Position numbers and translations under genes: made by a program. Positions 45,874 to 55,500 of a DNA stretch of 60,000 bases are shown here, piece after piece (position 1 is the first letter of the stretch; every line of letters starts with the position of its first letter). The stretch is from Takakia lepidozioides (lineage: Eukaryota > Streptophyta > Takakiopsida > Takakiales > Takakiaceae), in NCBI GenBank assembly GCA_030704615.1, contig CM060733.1, forward strand, positions 56,980,001 through 57,040,000, in the 5' to 3' direction. Under the pieces are notes generated by a model, which was not told the origin of the DNA, did no database searches, and saw nothing but the letters and a program-made list of their open reading frames with translations.

Positions 45874-46516
45874 GAAATTACTACTACAACTGAAGCTGTG
45901 GAGGCCGGGACGCTTGCAACCATTATTGACGACATTGATGCAGGGAATTGGGGGGCAGATGAGTATGAAGAGGATACAACATCTAGTGATCCTCTTTCTC
46001 TAGATGCCAAACAGGCAATTATTCTGGAAAAGAAACAAGATCTGAATGTAACTTTCAGGTCCCTCCTCATTGAGGATGGAGTTATGGACATTCCATTGTG
46101 TCGCATGATTTCTATGCAGGTTTTAGGCCCGCCCTTGCCAACGACATCCTAAAGCTTAGAGGAGACTTCTATTCTGGATACCATCCAGGAGCAGCCGTGT
46201 TCTATGTTTCTGTTGAGGGGATTGATGGATCTACTATAGATGTAGGTCCTGATATCATCTCTACATGGGATAGTCATTGGAAAACAGTCAATGATGAGTT
46301 TGAGAAGTATCTTGAGTCCAAGCCAAAGTTGCATCATCTTCGGGGGAAGATGTTTCATGTCTGGGATGGGAATCATAGGCTTCAAGCATGGTATCCCTAT
46401 ATCAATGAAGTTCATGGGGCCAACTTGTCAAGACATGTCTGTGTGACAAGTTGGGTGCTCAATGCGGACATTGAAAATCGTGGTTCCCTCAGGTCCATCA
46501 TGGATGGAGTGAATGT
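45874..46516 (+). CDS. Exon 2: acidic N-terminal region and ParB-like domain
   Basis: It starts in phase with exon 1 (EITTTTEAVEAGTLATIIDD), then an acidic GADEYEEDTTSSD, TFRSLLIEDGVMDIPLCRM, then after a frame change near 46095 SHDFYAGFRPALANDILKLR and GDFYSGYHPGAAVFYVSVEG, and finally KMFHVWDGNHRLQAWYPYI at about 46345-46405. The pattern of I-P-L, a loop with an R-P pair, an I-L helix and DGNHRL is the layout of ParB/Srx-type domains, where the last motif lines a nucleotide-binding pocket. The resemblance is judged by motif only. The exon ends at a GTGAGT donor in a phase that joins NV to ATERAHV. Confidence 0.5.
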
Positions 46517-46629
46517 GTGAGTTTCCTTTCTATTCTTCATTTACTTTCATGTTCAATGTTGTCATGTTCTTGCTCAATGGATGTACATATACACATCTTC
46601 TTTCTAATGATCATATTTTATATGTGCAG

Positions 46630-48458
46630 GGCAACAGAGAGGGCACATGTTACATCCAAATTTGTGCACTTGGTTTGCAAGGTCAATATGATTGGCCTTA
46701 CACCTGTCTCTGAATGGAAGAATGTATTGAGGAAAGAGCAATACGACGAATGCATCAAGAAAGCAGGAAAGACTTGGTATAACCTGACAGTCCATGCAAT
46801 GACAGAGATTTTGTACAAGGTAACATCATGTCTTAACCAAGTTTCATTCTTTGCATCCATAGACAAGATTCACCTCTGGTTCATGTTATGAACTGTTTTG
46901 GTTCTTTTGGCAGCATGATATTGTTGAGGCCCAACGCATGGCGGGGGAAGCTTACAAACTTGCTGAGGGCCAAAGAGTCAAGAGGGCCTTGAAGATACAA
47001 TGAGACAGGCTGGATTGAAAGCAAGGGAGCAACACAAGAGTCAGCTTGTGAAGTTGCTTCCTATTGCTGATCCAACCCTTGGAGAGGGGTTTCTCCAAGA
47101 ACTTAAACTGCATTGGTCACGTGTAAAGGCAGGATCAGAGGAAATGACCCAAGAGAAAATGGTGAACATTGCTACCGCCCGGGTGGATCCTGAAGAAAAG
47201 GTGGAATGGCTACATATATGGAATGGAGACCAAACACTTCACGACCGTAATTTTTTTCCACCCGGGCCTATCAGTGGGCCAACACTTGATCCTTGGCTGA
47301 ATAGAAGGACTTTTTGGTGGCAGGTACATATACAATCACTATCTTCTCAATGCAATTAATTCATTTTGTTGATGACACATTAACATAGTTATTTAACTGA
47401 CTGTATTTTCTGGCAGCTTCGCAAGGTTGCCTTGGCTCAGTTTGCCTTGTACACCACTCAGCTTGGCCAATTTCATGTTGCCTTGGAGGAAGGAGAGAGT
47501 GAGAGTCTGGGAGACTACATGGATACATGGAAGATGACTCATTTCAATGAGTTTTTCATAGAGAGTTCTCATTGCCAAAGGGGCCATTCAGAGGCAATGA
47601 TTGGGAACAACAAACAGGTGGGGAGAAGGTGGTGAGACGGATTTTATTCAGGTACCATCTTTCCATTGCATTGTACATGGATAGTGTATACACCTTGTAA
47701 GTCAAAAATGTCTATGCTTCAAGTATTTTTCTAGTACATTGGGATATACATGTTTCTTAATGTGCTTGTTCAATTGTTGAACAGGTTGCATAAATATTTG
47801 TCTCCACAATAACTTTGAATGTGTTTGTATTTTAGGTACATGAGATTTGTGCTTGTACCGAGTGATCGACTTAAGGCTGAGCCCAAGTTTCTGATGGCCT
47901 GGAAGTTGGTGCTCAACAAGCTTCCATGTACACACCTGCAATTGAGGAAGATTGGGGTGTGGAACACCGGGAGGGGGGGTTTGGTATTTGGATGCCCAAG
48001 GGTACTATCCCCTATGCAGAAATGGGACTTCATAAGGAATGTGTTCGCAGGCAGTCAGTGAGTGATGAAGGGGTCCTTGTTCTTGATCTGGAGCATGCAG
48101 AACAGATTGCTACAGGCCGCTGACGCTGTAGCCCAAGTGGTCCCTGCCGTTGTGGGTGTACCAAAACGCAAATCACGAAAAAGAAAAGGTGCGGATGTCA
48201 ATGCAGGTGTGGCTTCTATTGCTGGTCCTATTGGTAGTTCTTCACATCCTTCAAATCAGTTGGTTGTAGCCTGCACCTACTACTCGAGGAAACAAGCCAA
48301 AGGCAGGCGAACATCCTTACAGTGCAGTGTCATTTTCTGGTGGTGCACCTAGCATGTATCGCATGAAGATCATGCCTACTCATTTCATTGATATGGTGGA
48401 GGCCTCAAGTACATCTCCTGATGCGACCTTGAAAGAGCTCATGGAGTTCTTAAAAAAT
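46630..48458 (+). CDS. Exons 3-6: helical middle of the ParB/methyltransferase protein
   Basis: Exon 3 encodes ATERAHVTSKFVHLVCKVNM and TPVSEWKNVLRKEQYDECIK. Exon 4 continues with HDIVEAQRMAGEAYKLAEGQ and, after a frame change near 46975, AGLKAREQHKSQLVKLLPIA up to RTFWWQ. Exon 5 has LRKVALAQFALYTTQLGQFH. Exon 6 begins YMRFVLVPSDRLKAEPKFLM and ends with SMYRMKIMPTHFIDMVEASS and ELMEFLKN, including a Lys/Arg stretch KRKSRKRKG that could be a nuclear signal. No separate domain is recognised; it may replace the target-recognition or linker parts. Frame breaks fall near 46975, 47540, 47925, 48120 and 48275. Confidence 0.5.
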
Positions 48459-48564
48459 GTGAGTTTCCCCCAACAAACAAACTTGAATGTAAGGAATTCT
48501 TCGATGTTTTTATATCCTCATCATCCGGCTATTGACTCCTACATTTTCTGTATGTTGTTTGCAG

Positions 48565-48895
48565 TTGCCAGGAACTTGGTCTAGTGTTGTGGATGGAAAA
48601 AGCGTGTTGTGGCTGTGGACATGATCATCGTGGACTGCCCAACAGGATGCCTGTACAGGGCTGTTTGGATGGTGTACAGGTTCCTCCCTGGAATGCTTTT
48701 GATAAACGGTATTGGGAGTATGCATTCTCCATTGCTAATGACCTGTTGGATGACAATGGATGCTTGTGTTCTTGCAGGGCTCCGATGATTCCTTTGCATT
48801 GGAGCTCTTTTTACTCCAGGGGCAGCTCTATTTCCGTATTATCAAGGAAATATACTTGCATCAATACCACCCCTCTACACACTCAGACAGGAAAG
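48565..48895 (+). CDS. Exon 7: catalytic half of the DNA methyltransferase
   Basis: Three frames in turn give LPGTWSSVVDGK; VAVDMIIVDCPTGCLYRA; VPPWNAFDKRYWEYAFSIAN DLLDDNG; then MLVFLQGSDDSFALELFLLQ. In amino-methyltransferases motif IV is [D/N/S]PP[Y/W/F] after a hydrophobic strand. Here both DCPT (after MIIVD) and a PPW lie within about 25 residues. The helix with LLDDNG followed by a strand (MLVF) matches motif V. The motif IV call therefore depends on which frame is right. The exon ends at a GGTAAA donor. Confidence 0.6.
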
Positions 48896-49008
48896 GTAAA
48901 AATCATCCCTCTTCAATATCTCATTGTTTGATGTTTTCATTCCTACTCTCATACATATTATTAAACCATCCGGGTGCACTGTTTTTGTGGAAATGGCACG
49001 TCTAACAG

Positions 49009-49266
49009 ACCATGTTCTTCCACGCCCATGTCCTCACCAAGCAAGGAGGACTATTCAAACTGCGTGAGTCTGGCAAAGTTGTGGACCCCCTTGCAGACCC
49101 TGTTGAGTTGGATGCCATCTACAACCACATTCCAGATGTTGCACTACCCATGAACTCCTCAAAGCCTGGAGGGGTGCGCGAGACCGTAGTCCCGCCTTCA
49201 TGCAAGTGTTGTTGGAGACATGCTCACCTCCTGGCTCCCGCATTTTGGATCTCACAGCTGGCACAG
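49009..49266 (+). CDS. Exon 8: end of the middle region and first half of methyltransferase motif I
   Basis: The first frame reads TMFFHAHVLTKQGGLFKLRE to KPGGVRETVVPP. After a one-base shift near 49190 it continues AFMQVLLETCSPPGSRILDL TAGT and breaks inside a Gly codon at the GTTTGC donor. A KP-x-x-x-R-x-x-V-x-P-x-F stretch before the L-D-L-T-A-G-T turn is typical of the S-adenosylmethionine site of this enzyme class. Confidence 0.65.
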
Positions 49267-49368
49267 GTTTGCATTGGTCTCCATTTTGTAATTAAAATCT
49301 TCTGAGCTGATTCATGATCATTAACTGTATCCGATATAATATCATCATTGCATGTTTTTTTCCTGCAG

Positions 49369-49963
49369 GTTCTACATTTATTGCTGCCCGCGAGTCTGGA
49401 CGTCACGTATTTGGTCTTGAGGGGGACCAGACGTTGTATGCAGCACGTCTCTCTGCACTTCAAAATACTCAACCCGTTTTGGTTTCATCTGTGGGAACTC
49501 CAACCATTCAACGTCCTGTGAGTTTGTTGGAACCCCCGCTCCTAAGGTGGCGCGCAAGCTTGGTCTTCATCTCGGCAGTACTTCCTAGTGAGTATGTCTC
49601 GCCTCCATTCCCTTTGTTGCAATCTCTATATTATTTGCAAAGCAAACCATTCCCATTTGATTTGTTAACATAAGTATACATGTATGATGCAGTGATGGGA
49701 TTGCGGACCATCTACGATAGTCTACCCCAAAGTCCTCTTTCATCGTTTTATCTACCTTCGTATGCCGAGTCCCAAGCTTTGCATTCAATACATCAACAAC
49801 GTGATGTAGGTCTTTCCAATGATCTGTTGTTTGACCGAAGAGCAGCTATTGTTGGACAATCCGTGGATAGGTTGCGTAGAGTTGAGGCTTCATGGATGTG
49901 TATGCCTCTGAATCACAGGCTTATGACACGGATGATGAAGTATCAGCTGATGATGTTATGTAG
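49369..49963 (+). CDS. Exons 9-10: second half of motif I and C-terminus
   Basis: Exon 9 completes the Gly codon and reads STFIAARESGRHVFGLEGDQ TLYAARLSAL. Together with exon 8 this gives DLTAGTGSTFIAA, a standard motif I (D-x-F/T-x-G-x-G), followed by the acidic residue that binds the ribose (GLEGD). The tail runs to a GTGAGT donor at 49588. Exon 10 (from 49693) encodes a probable coiled tail with RAAIVGQSVDRLRRVEAS and, in another frame, ESQAYDTDDEVSADDVM before the stop at 49961-49963. Confidence 0.6.
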
Positions 49964-50322
49964 GTAATTAGAAATTACATATACAATACATTGTCCTCAT
50001 TGTCAGTCCGAATTTTTGTTATTTTTATGATACATGTATTTCTCTCTAGTAAGGTAAAACAAATGGGGCAAATGACATGGTGTTGAAATCAGATTTCATG
50101 TTATCTTCCTGTCATTTGATTTATCTATGTAATAGTTTGTACATAGATCTCTACTGCATTTCATAGATCCCTTTACCTGAATGCAAGTTCGACATGCACT
50201 TCAGCACTATCAAATTTCATCATTAGTAAGATCAACCCTTATGAGTATTGTGGCATTATGTACACACAGGGTGACTATCTTTATCTCATTAGTGTTTCAT
50301 TTCATTAGTGTTTCAAGTCTGA

Positions 50323-50400
50323 ATGGGTAGTGTAGTGGTATGAACTAGGCTTGATACCCGATAGGTTGTGGGTTCTATCTCTGATGGACATTATGTTTTT
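50323..50400 (+). repeat. tRNA-derived SINE head, forward strand
   Basis: GGGTAGTGTAGTGGTATGAA resembles an A box and TTGTGGGTTCTATCTC a B box. The fold is degenerate. A T-rich and A-rich tail follows. Confidence 0.5.
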
Positions 50401-50463
50401 GTAAAATAAAAATGTTTCAGAAGATAGATATATAGATACTGCAAAACCTATGTAACAAGATTA

Positions 50464-50535
50464 AATGGGTGGTGGTTTGGTAAGGATTATGTTTTTTAAG
50501 TTATGAGATTGCGGGTTCGATTACCAATCAATAGT
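50464..50535 (+). repeat. Second tRNA-derived SINE head, forward strand
   Basis: GGGTGGTGGTTTGGTAAGG (A box) and TTGCGGGTTCGATTACC (B box) form a pair about 140 bases after the previous head, in the same orientation. Confidence 0.5.
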
Positions 50536-51325
50536 CTTTTTTGTAAAATTGAATTCCCTTGCGGGCCATCACCATTTACTACCCAAATGCGCAGGCGGAC
50601 CATCTCCATCACATTGTCAAGCTCCCTAGCATTCCCTTAGCATTGCTCCATTCTGAACTTCAAACTAGACTCCCACCATTGGAAGAGCCCGTACCTTCAC
50701 CATTTGTATCTAACAAGGAGCCGTGCCTCGTCACTTTTTAATTTTTTTGACCTTTTTTCTCATGTTGGAAAGCCATAAAAGCAACATGTTCCTCTCCCAT
50801 TCCTACACTCACCCATGTGGAATAATAATACAATGATATGGAATATTCTATATAGAATATTCTTATTCCATCCTTTGATATTTTGACTATGGACCCTAAG
50901 ATTAGATGAATCACAATTGTTTTTTTTTTTTTGGGTACCCTTATTTAAGTGTTGGGCATATAAAATTGTTCCTATGCATATCTAAAATTTGTATGCACGC
51001 ATACATTCCTCCATATGCATGCATTTGTGTGCGCATATAGTATAGGCTACCTCTCCAAAGCCACACCACGAGAAACAAAGAAACATGTCTAAGTTTAAGA
51101 TGCCGAACAAACTTGTGCACAGGGCTGCCCCTCTCGTCAAGCTCATTAAAATTTGTATTAACTTCCATCTTCAAGCTTTGGAGAAGCTCCACCACCCAAA
51201 CCCATAATTAGGACAGCACTCTGATTTCCATCCACTATCAGCAGAATCAGTCAAAAATCACCCCTTCAATCAAGCGCAATTGTGGGCTCACTTCCCACCT
51301 ATGCCGGGTAGACCCCACTATCAGG

Positions 51326-51470
51326 AAATGGTGGATGGTCTGAGTAGATACACAGATCAATGAATGAAGCGAGACACTTGCATCTTGCACTCAACAGTAC
51401 ATGATGGTCAGTACTCTCAGGAAATGGTGGATGGTCTGAGTAGCTACACAGATCAATGAATGAATGCTCC
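51326..51470. repeat. Two direct copies of an about 45-base segment
   Basis: CAGGAAATGGTGGATGGTCT, GAGTAG and TACACAGATCAATGAATGAA occur near 51325-51370 and again near 51419-51464 with one substitution. It lies at the broken 3' end of the PPR gene. Confidence 0.75.
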
Positions 51471-53531
51471 CACATTTTGCATACATGTCCATGAGGGCAT
51501 TGTTCAGAATCACATCTGGTACAATTCCAGCTTTGGCGATGCAACCATGCACCTCTTTGCCCTTTTCCAAGGCTGCCAGGCTTGCACATGCACTGCAAAC
51601 GCACACAAACGTGATGTGGTCGGGCTTCCCCCCTTTCCCCATCATTTGCTCATAGGTCTCCAAGGCCTCCATCCCGCACCCCTGTTGTGCATATCCTGCA
51701 AGCATGGCATTCCAACACAACAAATCTCGTTCAGCCATATTGTTCCCAGCTCAAAATGTATAGTCAACAACAGTTCTCTACAACTGTTGGCCAGGCTATC
51801 CACTTGATAGCAAAGTTCCTCCCACCCAGCACCAAAGGCAGTCATGGGATTTCCACAGACAAAGATATGAAATTCAGCCTGGAACTTCCAGAGCTAACAT
51901 TCAACAAGAGAGTGGTGATAGCATGCAACATGCAGCGCTATACCTGAAAGCACTAACTGTTAAAGATTTACACATCCGTCATAATTCATGACTTCTCAAA
52001 CTCTGAATTAGGGGAGAAACGGTCAAGAAAGGGAAAGTATGGCACCTGGTTATGAACCATGTAAAGGAGGAAGGGCATACAAGAGCCAGCCCCGTACTTG
52101 CATGTGGCAGATATGCATTGGCATGTCATTGCACTCCATAAGACCACGTCTCGCTTAGCCATATTGTTGAACACTAGACAGGCCTCCCTTACACTCCCAC
52201 ATTTCGCATACATGTCTGCAACAAAGGCAGTCTCCATATTAATATATGACGGAATTCCAGCTTTGATAATGTCAGCATGGATCTCTTTGCCCTTCTCCAG
52301 GGCCACCATGCTGGCACAAGCGTTGAGAACACAAATGAATATATGACCCTGTCGGGCATCACACCTTCTTGTTGGATTCTATCATAGATTTTAATGGCCT
52401 CTGTGCCACAACCCTGCTGGGCATATCCTGCTATCATGACGCTCCAGGAAACCACATCCCGTTCAGCCATTTTGTCAAATACTTTCAGTGCACCCTTCAT
52501 GCTCCCACATTTGGCATACCTTTCGACAAAAGCAGTCTCCAGAAAGATATCAGTCCAAAAATCCAGCTTTGATGATGTGAGCATGGGCCTCTTCGCCCTT
52601 TTCCAGGGCCCCTAGCCTACAACACGCATTGAGCACATACGTAAACGTGACCATGTCGGGCATCACCCCTGGTCCACGAGGGCATTGTTCAGAATGACAT
52701 TGGGTACAATTCCAGCTCTGACGATGTTGCCATGGACCTCTTTGTCCTTTTCTAGAGCTGCCAGGCTTGCACATGCATTGCAAACACACACAAACATGAT
52801 GTGGTTGGGCTTCACCCCTTCCCCCATCATTTGCTCATAGGTCTCCAAAGCTTCCACCCTGCGTCCCTACTGTGCATACCCTGCAATCATCGCGTTCCAC
52901 GACACCACATTTTGTTCAGCCATATTGTTGAAGACTGCCTTTGCATCCTTAATGCACCCACATGTGGCATACATGTCCATGAGGGCAGATTCAGAATGAC
53001 ATCTGGTACAATTCCAGCTTTGACGATGTCACCATGGACCTCTTTCCCCTTTCCAAGGCTCCCTGGCTTGCATATGCATTGCAAACACAAACAAACGTGA
53101 TGTGGTTGGAGCTTCACCCCTTCGCGCATCATTTGCTCAAGCATCCCATGCTTGGTAAATCCTGCCAACATTATATTCCACGTGATCAAAGATGGTTGAG
53201 GCATTTTGTTGAACACTTGGTGAGCATCCATGATGCTCCCGCACTTAACATACATGTTGACAAGGGTGTTGAGTAGAAAAACGTTTGGCGTGAATCCACT
53301 TTGGATAATGTGAGTGTGCACCTGCTTTCTAGCTTCCAGGCCTTTCATCTTGATGCACTTATGCAAGAGACAAACAGACATATCTGAATCTGCTGAAATG
53401 CCTCCTTGGTTTAAAGTCTGTAGAGCCTCTTTCAGTCTGCCTGCCTCACAAAGCATCTTCACATGCCCAGAAGTGCCAGAAGAGGTATTGTGGACTCCCT
53501 CTCTTGATCCTCTACTAGAAGCTGTGGTCAT
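51391..53531 (-). pseudogene. Decayed PLS-type pentatricopeptide-repeat (PPR) gene
   Basis: PPR proteins bind organelle RNA; PLS-type ones often guide RNA editing. Read leftwards from 53531: a short N-terminus, LKEALQTLNQGGISADSDM, RKQVHTHIIQSGFTPNVFLL, NTLVNMYVKCGSIMDAHQVF and LITWNIMLAGFTKHG, then further repeats near 52860-52660 (MEALETYEQMMGEGVKPNHI), 52584-52190 (KCGSMKGALKVFDKMAERDV, VSWSVMIAGYAQQGCGTEAI) and 51740-51391 ([20 protein letters not shown]). At least four frame changes, some partial duplication of repeats, and no E or DYW end are visible. The 51.4, 52.2, 52.7 and 53.0 kb blocks resemble each other closely, so unequal exchange probably made the array. The first intact frame is the longest (53531-52887). 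Confidence 0.85.
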
Positions 53532-53570
53532 GGTTGAGGTGCCTAATTTTATCAGCTGTTGCCTTTAGTT

Positions 53571-53985
53571 GACCATGTACCCATGCAGGCTTCTTGTAGC
53601 TGGTGATCCACAGGGAATTATAGGTAATCTTGTGCTTGAAATCTGGACCTCTTGGATGAATCTGGACCCACATTCTATCCCTGCTTCAGCCATCCATGCC
53701 TCTACACAAATCATGCATTCATACTTGCCTCACTGCTAGCAGCTGACAATGGCAGCCTAGATTTGGTCTAGGAAACACCCAGTTGACCATCTACCCATGC
53801 ACGTTTTAGCTATCCGTCCATAGGGAATCATAGGTAATCTTGAGCTTGAAATCCGGCCCTCTTGGATGAATCTGGACCCAAACTCTATCCCTGCTCTGCA
53901 CAAATCATGCATAAATCCTTGCCTTGCCGCTAGAAGCTGACAATGACAGCCTAGATTTGTTCTAGCAAACACCGCAACCCCAATT
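53571..53985. repeat. Two tandem copies of an about 210-bp segment
   Basis: TTGACCAT-TACCCATGCA, AGGTAATCTTG, CTCTTGGATGAATCTGGACC and AAGCTGACAATG-type blocks (GCTGACAATGGCAGCCTAGA in copy 1) recur in order from 53571 and from 53781. The segment lies just upstream of the PPR relic. Confidence 0.75.
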
Positions 53986-54269
53986 ATCACACTAGTTCCT
54001 ATGCTGACTTGCGGTTCCAACAGGCATTCACCTTTTTGCCTCGATTGTTCCACCCTTGACTGCGGTCATAAACACATTCATTCCAAAGCTTCTCCTCGCC
54101 ACTATTATCTGCTCTTCGACCCTTTCCTATTGCCACATTGGCAGTAACATGTCAAAATCACTCCAAAACCACCATAGATCCACCAACAAGCTAACTTGCA
54201 GAATTCAACATGAAAATTTAAGGACGACTCTGATTACAGGGAAAAACAGGATGAAATATGTTGGAGAAG

Positions 54270-54495
54270 GTGCCTTCATTATACCCACATTGCCACCAAT
54301 ATCCTTTGAAGTGTCCAGGCCATCAATCACTTCTTGATTGTAGCCCAATGTATGCTTGAGATCAGCAGAGTAGAGAGAAAATACGTATGAAATTCCACCA
54401 CAGGCTTGCATCCACATGCCAAGACACAACCCTAACCACTTGTCGTCCATAAATTTCTTTACCTCAACCCCCTCATTTCTCAAATAGGCTATCAC
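54270..54495 (-). CDS. Nodulin-like / MFS transporter, first exon only
   Basis: Reverse-strand frame with KKFMDDKWLGLCLGMWMQAC, GGISYVFSLYSADLKHTLGY and NQEVIDGLDTSKDIGGNVGI. This is the N-terminus of the plant Nodulin-like (PF06813) branch of major facilitator transporters: a short cytosolic start, the first membrane helix, and the conserved YNQ...D-x-G-x-NVG loop. A splice donor near 54290-54270 is plausible. No downstream exon is visible to the left, so the gene is a fragment. Confidence 0.7.
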
Positions 54496-54663
54496 CCTTG
54501 ATTGTCAGGTCTCTGACATCATCTGTAAATAGAATGCTGACCGTGCGCATACATTTGCCTACACTTCAGCTTGTCTAGTTTGAGCAACATTTCACTTGTG
54601 GCCCAAGACAGAGAAAAAAGACACAATTTTGTTGTTGTTGCCAAGGAGAAGATATAATCCAGG

Positions 54664-55500
54664 TTAAATTGAACCAGCCTGAACAGTGTCGATGTCCATA
54701 GTAAGTGGAGCACTTGAAGGCATTTCCACATGGAGTGTGTCGACCAGAGAAGGGAGTCCAGCTATAAAAACTGACTCCTCGTTCTTAAACAGAACCTCCA
54801 CATCAAACTCCTTGCTCCAGTCAGCTACAATTGCAGATTTGGCATGCTCACTGACCTCCCGCATAGGTGGCCCACTGTGTAGTACGAGATTTTTCCTGCC
54901 ATCGAAACAGGATAAATAAATGTCAGTTCCAAGAATCTTCTCGAAGGGTAACCAAAGTACCTGTGGATTCTTGGCTTGCATTTGAAACGCATATAAGTGG
55001 TTTTACTGTAAAAGGAATTGTACATGTATCCCTAGTAATGCTGAAGATGTTGAGCTGGGTACACAGGATTGAGACCTTCATTCCAGTCGTGAAGCACAAT
55101 ACGTGCAATTGCAACAGTGTCACCCACTCCCCCTTTTTGAGCTTTCCACGCACCATAGCCAAATTTTGCAAGAACTCATCAACATACGGTTGAACTTGGC
55201 AACATTGTAAGTTGACATCAGCTTCTCCGCAGGACACAGCTGCAATATCTGCTTCACTGTTCAAGAGCTCTTCAACATTGTCCACCAAAGCTCTCCGAAG
55301 GGTCCTCCAATACTCCTCCAAGGACCCCAAAGATCCTCCAAACACTCCTCCAAGGACCCCAAAGATCCTCCAAACACTCCTCCAAAGGCCCTCAAATATC
55401 TTCCAAACAATCCTCCAAAGGCCCTCAAATATCTTCCAAACAATCCTCCAAAGGCCCTTAAATTTCACTAAGTCATTTCGATGTTGATACCTCAACAGAG
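54664..55500 (-). pseudogene. Unrecognised protein, weakly like an OTU cysteine protease
   Basis: From 55495 leftwards the frame starts MRYQHRNDLVKFKG, passes through a repeated stretch (minisatellite), then reads YWRTLRRALVDNVEELLNSE, VQPYVDEFLQNLAMVRGKLK and KGEWVTLLQLHVLCFTTGMK. The last part resembles the G-E-W-x3-L-x-L-x-x-L segment of OTU deubiquitinases. After a frame change near 55000, KILGTDIYLSCFDGRKNLVL and IVADWSKEFDVEVLFKNEES follow to a stop near 54668. No catalytic Cys or His box is clear. The OTU match is tentative. Confidence 0.3.
55300..55460. repeat. Minisatellite of 31-33 base units
   Basis: CCTCCAAGGACCCCAAAGAT (two copies) and CCTCCAAAGGCCCTCAAATA (two copies plus a partial) alternate with TCCAAACA-type ends. 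Read on the reverse strand it encodes repeats like EGLWRIVWKIF and SLGSLEE in the unrecognised protein above. Confidence 0.8.

Larger units (their letters stand above)
44435..49963 (+). pseudogene. ParB-like / beta-class DNA amino-methyltransferase gene, ten exons, frame-broken
   Basis: Predicted exons: 44435-44509, 45874-46516, 46630-46819, 46914-47323, 47417-47651, 47836-48458, 48565-48895, 49009-49266, 49369-49587 and 49693-49963; all introns are GT-AG. Exon 1 encodes a basic Gly-rich start (MGRKKDRGGGVAGGGGG). Exon 2 holds an acidic region and a ParB/sulfiredoxin-like domain ending in FHVWDGNHRLQAWYPYI. The middle is helical. Exon 7 has the methyltransferase motif IV-V region, and exons 8-9 have motif I split by an intron. 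Order IV then I is that of beta-class N6-adenine or N4-cytosine DNA methyltransferases. ParB plus methyltransferase fusions are known from phages and bacteria. Frame changes occur near 46095, 46975, 47540, 47925, 48120, 48275, 48595, 48690, 48765 and 49190, so it is either a pseudogene with intact splice sites or a gene with assembly indels. A typical reader would otherwise see only hypothetical fragments. Confidence 0.6.
49964..51300. other. Non-coding; two SINE heads and a perfect palindrome
   Basis: No gene is seen. A 22-base perfect palindrome (GAATATTCTAT plus its reverse complement) lies at 50841-50862. The reverse-strand open frame at 51195-50941 has no recognisable motif. Confidence 0.5.
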
